From positions 1-5,988 of the forward strand of contig JAEOUK010000182.1 in NCBI GenBank assembly GCA_016839385.1: a DNA stretch of 5,988 nucleotides, read 5' to 3'. The DNA comes from Promethearchaeota archaeon. GTDB taxonomy: Archaea; Asgardarchaeota; Lokiarchaeia; Sigynarchaeales; MK-D1. Each line of letters starts with the position of its first letter. Position 1 is the first letter of the stretch. A model generated the notes under the pieces. That model worked only from the letters and a program-made list of their open reading frames with translations. It was not told the DNA's origin and did not search any database. Position numbers and translations under genes: made by a program. Of the stretch, positions 1 through 5,214 are shown piece by piece.

Positions 1-375
1 ATGACGGGGCAACCTAAACAGAGGTATTATCTAAAAGAAAATACGATTCAACGTATGCTCTCGCCATTAGTACCTGCTAATGATGTAGGATTGAGCGATA
101 TACGTGCCAAACCTCCTGACCAAATTATACTTAACAACAAAGTGTTTTGGGGTCTTGGTTGGGGGTTGGAAAAAATTGGGGCCGCCTATAATTTCTTCCA
201 TTGGGGAAACAATGGTAGATACTACAATCTTGCTATTGCGAATAGACAAGGTTCCGGCTTTGTATTATTTGGGAATAGTCAAATGACACCATGTGCTTGG
301 AAAGAAACCACCAAAATCGCGATGCCTGGTAACCACCCTGGATTGGATTGGTTGAATACATTCTTTGAATTTTAA
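1..375 (+). CDS. Serine hydrolase, beta-lactamase/PBP class C-like family, C-terminal part (5' end outside window)
   Basis: This is the tail of a beta-lactamase-family (PF00144) serine hydrolase: penicillin-binding protein, esterase or D-aminopeptidase type. The frame is open at the first base, so the initial ATG is most likely an internal Met. The 124 residues hold only the last part of the fold. Residues 10-24 match the 'lspetiqrMlspqv' helix region, residues 51-56 (GLGWGL) match the strand before the active site, and H67-W-G69 is the HxG (KTG-equivalent) motif on strand beta-3, followed by a strand pair ending 'VLFGNSQ'. The SxxK and YxN motifs would lie upstream, outside the window. The family is usually 350 residues or more, so about two thirds is missing. 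No N-X-S/T sequon is present, unlike the anchored homologue at 3308-4537. It ends 32 bases from the convergent stop of the glycosidase gene. Substrate cannot be told from this part. Confidence 0.8.
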   Translation: MTGQPKQRYYLKENTIQRMLSPLVPANDVGLSDIRAKPPDQIILNNKVFWGLGWGLEKIGAAYNFFHWGNNGRYYNLAIANRQGSGFVLFGNSQMTPCAWKETTKIAMPGNHPGLDWLNTFFEF

Positions 376-407
376 ACCAAGACGTAGAAACTGGTTGAAA
401 TTGATAA

Positions 408-1580
408 CTAATTGGTGTATTTTGGGCTATTCCTTATCTTCTTTTTGAGAATTAAAATCGTTGCAATTGATGCTAAAGGTACAATCGTGCATGTTGGTAT
501 AATTATCCATAGTATTTGTTTATCATTTAGAGGATAAGGTGTTGAATCTTTATACCATGATTTCAGTACTTCTTCTGCTAGTTTTTCTTGTGGAGTATAA
601 TTCTTCTTATCTTCTTCCGTATAAACCGCTTCCCAATTCCACCAATAGAATCCCTTCATCCATGAAATATTATTGAATACTTCAAAAGTCGCTTCATAAC
701 ATAGAGCTTGCTCATTCTCATCTAGTATCCCTTTTTTCTGCCAATTCCATGGTTTTATATTACATCCATCTACGCTTCTGAATCCAATTTCTGTAAATAG
801 TATGTCTTTATTCTTTGTTTTGGAAAATTCCTCCAATTCCGGTAGATATTTCTCCCATCCTCTTTTCAATCCATTCAATGTCGGAACCAAGGAATGTGAA
901 AGAGTATAGTAAGCATTAACCCCAATGTAATCTAATTCTCCCCAGAACTCTATGTCCTGATAACTATTAAATAATGCTGAATACACTAATGGACCTGAGT
1001 ATAGTGCTTTTACCCCATTTATTACGCTTATCCACTCTTCAGTATAGCTTTCGGTATCCCTCAATTCACATCCTACTACAAACATCTCCACTGCTTTTTG
1101 TTCTGCTATCTCTGCCCAGAAGTTGACAAATGTACTATACTCTTCAAACCATTCCGCTGACGGTACAATATCCGTTCTGAAATCTCCCGTTTTAATATCT
1201 AAAAATGGTTTTAGAACAACCTTCAAGCCGTTATCATGAATTGTATCAATATACGAAATCGTATCTGTAGTGTTTACGGAATAATAATCATAGGCAGGTC
1301 CAATTCCTATTGAGGTTAGATTATCTTGAAACCAAAAGACGCATAAAAGAACCCATTCTGTTCCCGTACTCTTCAATCTGTGCAAAGATTCTACTGCTCG
1401 TGGATCTCTTAATTCTGCTTCTCCCCATCCTGTGAAAGAGAACCCCTTCTGGAAATCTGGATTCTGATAGTCTGAGGTTTCTGCTCCAACATTAGTGGTT
1501 TGAAAATTATACACAGGGAGCAAAATAAGGATTAGAAACCAAAATCTTGTGAACCCAAGCACGATTTTCATATTTATCAT
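408..1580 (-). CDS. Membrane-anchored extracellular GH113-like glycoside hydrolase (probable endo-beta-1,4-mannanase)
   Basis: A 390-residue (beta/alpha)8-barrel glycosidase resembling family GH113, whose characterised members cleave beta-1,4-mannan with retention. Residues 1-33 form a signal peptide with a plausible cut after V-G-A33. The barrel runs from about K45-GFSFTGW to W342. The acid/base is likely E172 in FVVGCEL, and the nucleophile E264 in LFTEIGFRSVDG, 92 residues later. The aromatic strand FYWWNW (311-316) is the usual beta-8 substrate platform. After the barrel a hydrophobic helix (about 354-379) followed by K379-KKIR indicates a C-terminal stop-transfer anchor, leaving the enzyme outside the cell. 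Sequons at N87, N103, N304 and N327 agree with an external location. The start at 1580 is favoured because an AT-rich box lies about 30 bases upstream; Met4 (1571) is an alternative. The gene is convergent with 1-375 and divergent from the zinc-ribbon gene. Family call is strong; mannan as substrate is inferred. Confidence 0.9.
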   Translation of the reverse strand: MINMKIVLGFTRFWFLILILLPVYNFQTTNVGAETSDYQNPDFQKGFSFTGWGEAELRDPRAVESLHRLKSTGTEWVLLCVFWFQDNLTSIGIGPAYDYYSVNTTDTISYIDTIHDNGLKVVLKPFLDIKTGDFRTDIVPSAEWFEEYSTFVNFWAEIAEQKAVEMFVVGCELRDTESYTEEWISVINGVKALYSGPLVYSALFNSYQDIEFWGELDYIGVNAYYTLSHSLVPTLNGLKRGWEKYLPELEEFSKTKNKDILFTEIGFRSVDGCNIKPWNWQKKGILDENEQALCYEATFEVFNNISWMKGFYWWNWEAVYTEEDKKNYTPQEKLAEEVLKSWYKDSTPYPLNDKQILWIIIPTCTIVPLASIATILILKKKIRNSPKYTN

Positions 1581-1604
1581 ATATAGACGTCTTAGCAGAT
1601 GTTA

Positions 1605-1615
1605 CATAAAAAAAC
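1605..1615 (-). promoter_or_regulatory. Candidate TATA box for the GH113-like gene
   Basis: On the minus strand the stretch reads GTTTTTTTATG, centred about 30 bases before the ATG at 1580. This spacing suits an archaeal TATA element driving a transcript with a very short leader. No Shine-Dalgarno-like purine run precedes the start. Placement is by eye. Confidence 0.3.
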
Positions 1616-1792
1616 TTCTTAGTGAGATAGGGAATCCACAATTGTATTTTAATTGGATTTACCCTAACACATACTGAAAAACTAATTCTATTGGAATAAA
1701 GATGGATTCTTTTTCAAAGTTTTATTACTGCATTCGATATGATCTTCTGCTATCTTCTTTTTATTATCGGTCAAAAAAGAATAAAGTCAAGG

Positions 1793-1800
1793 ATATATTT
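1793..1800 (+). promoter_or_regulatory. Candidate TATA box for the zinc-ribbon gene (decides the start)
   Basis: ATATATTT lies about 31 bases before the ATG at 1828. If it is the TATA element, transcription would start near 1822, which excludes the in-frame ATGs at 1702 and 1804 and leaves 1828 as the first usable start codon. Confidence 0.4.
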
Positions 1801-1827
1801 AATATGGTGATTGGGCTTGTAAATCCC

Positions 1828-2100
1828 ATGGGGAAAAATCTGAAACGAAACCAGCGATTGGAGAAGAGAAAGAAAAAACAGATTAGAACTACCGAACGAT
1901 CACTGGGGATATCTACTACTCCGAAAAAGTGTCCGATATGTGGGACGCAAATGGAATTAAAAATTCCCCCGAAACCAAAAATTCCCCCAGCAGGGCAACG
2001 TTTAGAAATCCAAAGCACCATATCTGCCAAAAATTTCGCAGAAAGCATTCCTATGTTTATTTGTCCGAGATGCGAATTTCGCATGGTTAATATTGATTAA
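1828..2100 (+). CDS. Small basic zinc-ribbon protein
   Basis: I do not recognise a named family. From the ATG at 1828 the product has 90 residues. Residues 5-25 are extremely basic (KRNQRLEKRKKKQ), suggesting contact with RNA or DNA. Two zinc knuckles follow, C35-P-I-C38-G and C79-P-R-C82, so four cysteines could hold one zinc ion as a ribbon. The 40-residue spacer is longer than in many ribbons and contains a six-residue tandem repeat (KIPPKP, KIPPAG; residues 45-56). The frame is open further upstream, with ATGs at 1804 and 1702, but the extra residues are Phe/Tyr/Ser/Leu-rich and look like translated intergenic DNA, and a TATA-like box sits at 1793-1800. I therefore prefer 1828. The gene stands alone between divergent and convergent neighbours. 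A role in transcription or translation is a guess. Confidence 0.7.
   Translation: MGKNLKRNQRLEKRKKKQIRTTERSLGISTTPKKCPICGTQMELKIPPKPKIPPAGQRLEIQSTISAKNFAESIPMFICPRCEFRMVNID
1959..1988 (+). repeat. 12-base direct repeat within the zinc-ribbon gene
   Basis: AAAAATTCCCCC occurs at 1959-1970 and again at 1977-1988, a period of 18 bases. It encodes the KIPP-x-P / KIPP-A-G tandem in the linker between the two zinc knuckles. The high base identity suggests a recent local duplication, or slippage, of a six-codon unit. Confidence 0.75.
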
Positions 2101-2143
2101 TTTAATTGCAGAGTCGTTATTGGGGGTGTTTAATTATTATTAA

Positions 2144-2272
2144 GGTGTGGTTTTGGAGAAAACTGCATCAGGGATGCTTAGGATGGCAGCCGTTAAGTCC
2201 GACTCACTACACGGAGCATTCAAGTAAGGTTGCGGAAATCAGGGGTGGTTTATAAGACTAAATAAAAAGTAA
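2144..2272 (+). pseudogene. Possible decayed C-terminal fragment of an IS110-like transposase
   Basis: In the frame 2144-2227 the translation includes TASGMLRMAAVKSDSLHGAFK before a stop. This resembles, from memory, the late region of IS110-family transposases (pattern 'AAQALRMAA...S.SALGAF.RR'), with three residues missing after LRMAA. Past the stop the same frame gives a short WFIRLNKK segment, compatible with the family's final helix 'IARIIYRMLK', ending at 2270-2272. The patch is about 50% GC by hand count, visibly richer than its flanks, which fits a foreign origin. No complete ORF, terminal repeat or target duplication is visible. The alternative is a structured RNA, or chance. The rest of the 2101-2378 gene-free stretch is AT-rich and holds nothing I can name. 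Confidence 0.3.
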
Positions 2273-2378
2273 TTTCACGTTATTAAACGCGGAAAATATA
2301 TCGAAAACTCTTCAATTCTTTTAAATGACATCCACTAGAAGCCCAATTCACAAATTTGGTTTAGAATCAAACTATTTT

Positions 2379-3152
2379 CTATAACAGTGTCCCCGATATC
2401 GACCAGGACACTATTGGAGGGCAATCTAAACACGATCCTGTAAAGAATGCTGAAAAAGTTCCTACCCAAATTGTACTATTGGTAAATGTTCCTGTGAGTG
2501 AATATTGTTCAGTGCATGAACCAGGAGAAATCCCGGTGACATCTATTACTCCGTTTTCAGCAGATGGTCCCGTCATGTAGACAAGTCCGTTCATCATAGG
2601 TTCAATTCGTAATGTAATTCCATTATCTACAAAGGTAAACTGCGTATAAAACAATTCAACCATATACATGGCGATAAACCATCCACATTGATAACTTATT
2701 GGAGGAGAGAGAGTGTACGTTCCTGAAGGAGTATACGGATTCACAATAGCAGAATCATTAACTCCGGTGCTGTTCTCAAACCCATCAAACGCTTTCACAA
2801 CACATGTCCATTCTTCTCGGATGGTTGTGTTCCCAGGTGTTAGATAGGACTGAGTAATCCCTGTGGAAGTCCCGTTTTTGAACCATTCATAAAAATAGGT
2901 TATGATATCTCCATCTGCATCATAGCTTTCATTTGTAATTGTACAGAATATCGTTTCATGAGTATACACAGATTCTGGAGTTACTGAAATTTGAGGATTA
3001 GTAGGTGCATGGTTAGCTTCTCCATTTCCGTTTGTGGGTGAATTCTTATTCAATAAATAAAGTATAGTGAATGTTGCTCCTGAACCTACCACGATAACTG
3101 CTCCGATTATGATCGCAAGGATCTTTTTCTTATTCTGATTTGATAAACTCAT
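2379..3152 (-). CDS. Type II membrane-anchored surface protein with PKD/Ig-like domain and unnamed Cys-containing C-terminal domain
   Basis: The 257-residue product begins with a short basic tail (K8-KK), then one membrane helix (about 11-35), and a Asn/Gly/Pro linker (36-52), so the bulk faces outward. Residues about 49-138 form a PKD/Ig-like beta-sandwich: HAPTNPQISVTP at the start, the D78-ADGD acidic loop, an aromatic YEWFKNG turn, and a W115-TC strand. C70 and C117 are placed for the core disulfide. Residues about 142-257 form a second, beta-rich domain with C156, C213, C241 and C244, with the pattern SLTGTF...WVGTFSAFFTG...C-x-x-C...ISGTLL; I cannot name it. Sequons at N74, N93, N108, N126, N132 and N225 suggest N-glycosylation. 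No catalytic motif is visible; an adhesive, structural or ligand-binding role is inferred. It shares a strand with the serine hydrolase upstream, but a 155-base gap with its own TATA-like box suggests separate transcription. Confidence 0.8.
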   Translation of the reverse strand: MSLSNQNKKKILAIIIGAVIVVGSGATFTILYLLNKNSPTNGNGEANHAPTNPQISVTPESVYTHETIFCTITNESYDADGDIITYFYEWFKNGTSTGITQSYLTPGNTTIREEWTCVVKAFDGFENSTGVNDSAIVNPYTPSGTYTLSPPISYQCGWFIAMYMVELFYTQFTFVDNGITLRIEPMMNGLVYMTGPSAENGVIDVTGISPGSCTEQYSLTGTFTNSTIWVGTFSAFFTGSCLDCPPIVSWSISGTLL

Positions 3153-3180
3153 AATTCCAACTAAATATGATCACAACTTC

Positions 3181-3189
3181 TATTTATTT
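3181..3189 (-). promoter_or_regulatory. Candidate TATA box for the PKD/Ig-like surface protein
   Basis: The minus strand reads AAATAAATA, centred about 33 bases before the ATG at 3152. This would give a leader of only a few bases. A G-rich minus-strand patch (the C-rich run on + at about 3212-3229) lies farther upstream and might be a binding site, but nothing supports that directly. Confidence 0.35.
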
Positions 3190-3307
3190 TGTGTGTTATA
3201 CTCCCGTGCTCCCCTACCCATTCATTTTGATTATTATACCATTTATCGTATTTTACTTTTAGTTGAAAATATCAGTTTAAAAATACCAAATCGATCTCGA
3301 GCAATTC

Positions 3308-4537
3308 TTATGTCAAGGTCGCTGCGTGATTAAAAAAAAGGTTGTTAATTGTAGGTATAAAATCAATAATAAGATTCTCATCATACACTAAAGCGGAACC
3401 TCTATTGAAAAACAATAACATTCCATAATTATCATTCTCACTTCTTTTAAATACCATATTTGCGGAAAATCCTGGTGTGGCTCCAGAGTGTCCAATAAGA
3501 TCATCCGTAAATATATTCCATCCAAATCCATATCCTTCAAGATTAAATCCCTCTGTTGATAGACCTGATAATGGAATTTGAACTGTCTGCATTGTTTCGA
3601 CATATTGTGCGCCAAGTATTTCGACTCCATTATATTGCCCTCGATTAATAAAACAGATCAAATATTTTGCCATGTCTCCTATCGTACTTCTTAAATTTCC
3701 AGCACCAGTAACATTCAGATTATAAAACGGATAGTTAAGGTTAGCATCGTTATGCCACTCATAAGGAATTGCATTTCTACCAAGGAAATTTTCATATTCA
3801 AAACCCGTATCTGTCATATTTAAGGGCTCAAATATGTTTTCTGTAAGATACTCCATATAAGTCTGATTGCTGATTTCTTCAATCAAATAACTTAGAAGCT
3901 GATAACCGGCGTTGGAATATTCAAAATGAGTACCCGGTTGGTACCTCCAATTATAAGATTCATAAAAAGTTCCATTAGGATTTAGAGATTCATTAAGAAA
4001 TTCACCTAAGGTAGGACGCGGATCTAATAAGAGAATTTCCCCTCCTAAATCTAAATTTGTATTGATCCAATCTATCATATGTTCTTCTAAATAATATTCA
4101 AGCGACCAAATCAAATTAGTTGGCAATCCTGAAGTATGGGTTAACAGCATATACGGAGTGATCGGTATAGTTGAATAAGTCGGATTTCTAACAGTAAAAG
4201 GAAGATAATCATTGATATCAGCTTCTAAATTTAGTAAACCGCTTTCATTTAGTTGAAATATGGCAGTAGCAGTGAAAGTTTTTGTAATTGAGCCAATCAT
4301 ATAGACTGTATCCAAATCTGGCTGTTCTCCAAATCCACCTGACCATACAAGAGTTTCATTATTAACAATACCAGCAGCTAACGATGGGATAGAGAATTCT
4401 TCCATAAGGGATTGCACGTCTGATTCAAATGGATCTTTTTCAATTAATGACTTAATTACAAAAATACTCGAAATTCCCGCAGCGAGAATAACAATAATTG
4501 AAATAATCCCAATTGTTGCTTTCCTATTTAGTTTCAT
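3308..4537 (-). CDS. Membrane-anchored extracellular serine hydrolase, beta-lactamase/PBP class C-like family
   Basis: A complete 409-residue member of the beta-lactamase family (PF00144), which includes class C beta-lactamases, DD-peptidases, D-aminopeptidases and esterases. The N-terminus is basic (K2-LNRK), followed by a helix at about 8-30, so the enzyme is anchored and faces outward. All three active-site motifs are present: S83-I-T-K86 with nucleophile S83, Y207-S-N209 and H350-S-G352. The family box LLTHTSGLP (131-139) and the GYGFGW strand (335-340) are intact, so it should be active. A roughly 60-residue stretch between LTHTSGLP and the YSN motif (about 140-200) is typical of the family's variable helical part. 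Seven sequons (N60, N97, N182, N188, N224, N240, N275) support an external location. Archaea lack murein, so the substrate is more likely a peptide, amide or ester than a peptidoglycan stem. Start chosen by the anchor and an AT box 30 bases upstream. Confidence 0.92.
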   Translation of the reverse strand: MKLNRKATIGIISIIVILAAGISSIFVIKSLIEKDPFESDVQSLMEEFSIPSLAAGIVNNETLVWSGGFGEQPDLDTVYMIGSITKTFTATAIFQLNESGLLNLEADINDYLPFTVRNPTYSTIPITPYMLLTHTSGLPTNLIWSLEYYLEEHMIDWINTNLDLGGEILLLDPRPTLGEFLNESLNPNGTFYESYNWRYQPGTHFEYSNAGYQLLSYLIEEISNQTYMEYLTENIFEPLNMTDTGFEYENFLGRNAIPYEWHNDANLNYPFYNLNVTGAGNLRSTIGDMAKYLICFINRGQYNGVEILGAQYVETMQTVQIPLSGLSTEGFNLEGYGFGWNIFTDDLIGHSGATPGFSANMVFKRSENDNYGMLLFFNRGSALVYDENLIIDFIPTINNLFFNHAATLT

Positions 4538-4560
4538 ATAGTCTCAATTATTCAAAACTT

Positions 4561-4574
4561 AATTTATTATTATT
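4561..4574 (-). promoter_or_regulatory. Candidate TATA box for the anchored serine hydrolase
   Basis: The minus strand reads AATAATAATAAATT, centred about 30 bases before the ATG at 4537. No ribosome binding site is visible between it and the start, again consistent with a leaderless or near-leaderless transcript. Confidence 0.4.
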
Positions 4575-4645
4575 CTCTTTTTATCGGAACTTCAAAGAAA
4601 GGGTGTAAAACGGAGTACCTAGAGATTTTATACACCGATTAAGAA

Positions 4646-4711
4646 ATGGATATAAGAGTAGAAGATAAAAAATATGTTCTGCATGCTTTTGTTGTAGGAA
4701 TTCTCATTTAG
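4646..4711 (+). CDS. Very short ORF (21 codons), possibly the remains of a membrane-protein gene
   Basis: ATG at 4646 reads MDIRVEDKKYVLHAFVVGIL plus Ile and stops at TAG (4709-4711). The charged N-terminus followed by a hydrophobic run resembles the beginning of a membrane protein. Reading through the stop continues hydrophobically (GSAIFFLSQLFF), and a +1 shift at the T7 run at 4740 would continue to a stop at 4803-4805. Because the DNA is T-rich, Phe/Leu-rich translation is expected by chance, so this is weak. It could be a small membrane peptide, a decayed gene or nothing. Confidence 0.15.
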   Translation: MDIRVEDKKYVLHAFVVGILI

Positions 4712-4739
4712 GGTTCAGCGATATTCTTTTTAAGTCAAC

Positions 4740-4796
4740 TTTTTTTCTAATAATCTTTCTTTTTTTGGATTTGGTCGCACTGAAGTTGCTTTTTTT
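4740..4796 (+). repeat. Three T7 tracts spaced 20 and 30 bases apart
   Basis: Runs of exactly seven T start at 4740, 4760 and 4790, with a shorter T5 run at 4727-4731. The spacings are near multiples of the helical repeat, so the tracts may lie on one face and bend the DNA. Oligo-T runs are also the core of archaeal intrinsic termination on the + strand. They lie 46-102 bases upstream of the GYD gene start. Confidence 0.5.
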
Positions 4797-4810
4797 ATTT
4801 TGTAGATAAC

Positions 4811-4818
4811 ACTTAAAT
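4811..4818 (+). promoter_or_regulatory. Candidate TATA box for the GYD-domain gene
   Basis: ACTTAAAT is centred about 28 bases before the ATG at 4842. The bases between it and the start contain no Shine-Dalgarno-like sequence, so a leaderless transcript is likely. Confidence 0.35.
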
Positions 4819-4841
4819 CATCCATTATCATTAGTTTCACC

Positions 4842-5135
4842 ATGCCAATTTATATACTTGTGACCAAACTAAACAGTCGCAGCTTGGTTGAAGAAAGAAA
4901 AACCGAAGGAGAAAAATTCCTTAAATTAGTGAAGGATAAAGTCCCAAGCGTGAAATGGATGGCTCATTATGCCATTCTCGGACCTTACGACTTCTTAGAT
5001 ATATACGAAGCAGAGAACGAACATGAAGCGGCTAAAGTATCCTTACTCTCACGAAAAGCAGGAGCAGCATTTGCTGAGAGTTGGACGGCCATCAATTATC
5101 CAGAGTTCTTATCTCTTGTTAACGAATTGAACTAG
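4842..5135 (+). CDS. GYD-domain protein
   Basis: A 97-residue soluble protein matching the GYD family (PF08734), a small alpha/beta fold of the dimeric ferredoxin-like type, named for a Gly-Tyr-Asp motif and without an assigned reaction. The usual N-terminal strand is MPIYILVTKLN (1-11), a long helix carries residues 14-33, and the signature appears as G47-P-Y49-D50 followed by strand FLDIYEAEN. The family usually shows G-E-Y-D, so Pro48 is a small departure. A second helix (60-76) and a final strand and helix complete the length, which is normal for the family. No signal peptide or membrane segment. The gene is alone on its strand, divergent from the serine hydrolase and convergent with the acetyltransferase, so context says nothing about function. 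Start supported by the conserved MP.Y beginning and the upstream AT box. Confidence 0.85.
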   Translation: MPIYILVTKLNSRSLVEERKTEGEKFLKLVKDKVPSVKWMAHYAILGPYDFLDIYEAENEHEAAKVSLLSRKAGAAFAESWTAINYPEFLSLVNELN

Positions 5136-5188
5136 AATTTAATTTTAAAGAATTAACGAATAGTCATTGAAACGATTGATGCTCCTGT

Positions 5189-5214
5189 AATGGAGGAACT
5201 GTTTAAGTTCCATT
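5189..5214. terminator. Hairpin between convergent genes
   Basis: GGAACT (5195-5200) and AGTTCC (5206-5211) pair perfectly around a five-base loop, GTTTA. An alternative register pairs AATGGA (5189-5194) with TCCATT (5209-5214). It lies between the stop of the GYD gene and the stop of the acetyltransferase gene, overlapping the last two bases of the latter's region. No T-run follows directly on either strand, so it may be a 3'-end stabiliser or processing signal rather than a classic terminator. Confidence 0.35.

Larger units (their letters stand above)
4538..4841. other. Divergent intergenic region with T7 tracts and a possible decayed ORF
   Basis: This 304-base stretch separates the divergent serine hydrolase and GYD genes and should hold both promoters. 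Between them lie a 21-codon + strand ORF (4646-4711), which continues as hydrophobic reading after its stop, and three runs of exactly seven T at 4740-4746, 4760-4766 and 4790-4796. No RNA gene or repeat with clear boundaries was seen. Confidence 0.5.

Noticed and set aside
67..286. Open frames on both strands inside the first serine hydrolase
   Set aside because: They overlap a frame with clear family motifs (GLGWGL, HWG) and have no recognisable features of their own.
1764..2084. 106-codon minus-strand frame antisense to the zinc-ribbon gene
   Set aside because: The plus frame has paired CxxC knuckles and a basic tail; the antisense translation is Phe/Ile-rich with no motif.
2156..2253. 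tRNA or 5S rRNA in the GC-richer intergenic patch
   Set aside because: A 17-base anticodon-arm-like fold is possible but lacks U33 in the loop, and no matching T arm, acceptor stem or 5S core sequence is present on either strand.
2145..2255. 36-codon GTG-started frame on + strand in the intergenic patch
   Set aside because: No homology recognised, Trp-rich and His-rich content unlike neighbours, and another frame gives a better (transposase-like) reading.
2350..2360. Palindrome CAAATTTG near the 3' end of the PKD/Ig-like gene as a terminator
   Set aside because: Eight-base AT-rich palindrome with no loop and no following T-run; expected by chance in AT-rich DNA.
3200..3230. G-quadruplex on the minus strand upstream of the PKD/Ig-like gene
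   Set aside because: Only three G-runs are present (GGG, GGGG, GGG); a fourth is missing.
3388..3630. 80-codon minus-strand frame inside the anchored serine hydrolase
   Set aside because: It is a shifted frame of a gene with all catalytic motifs intact.
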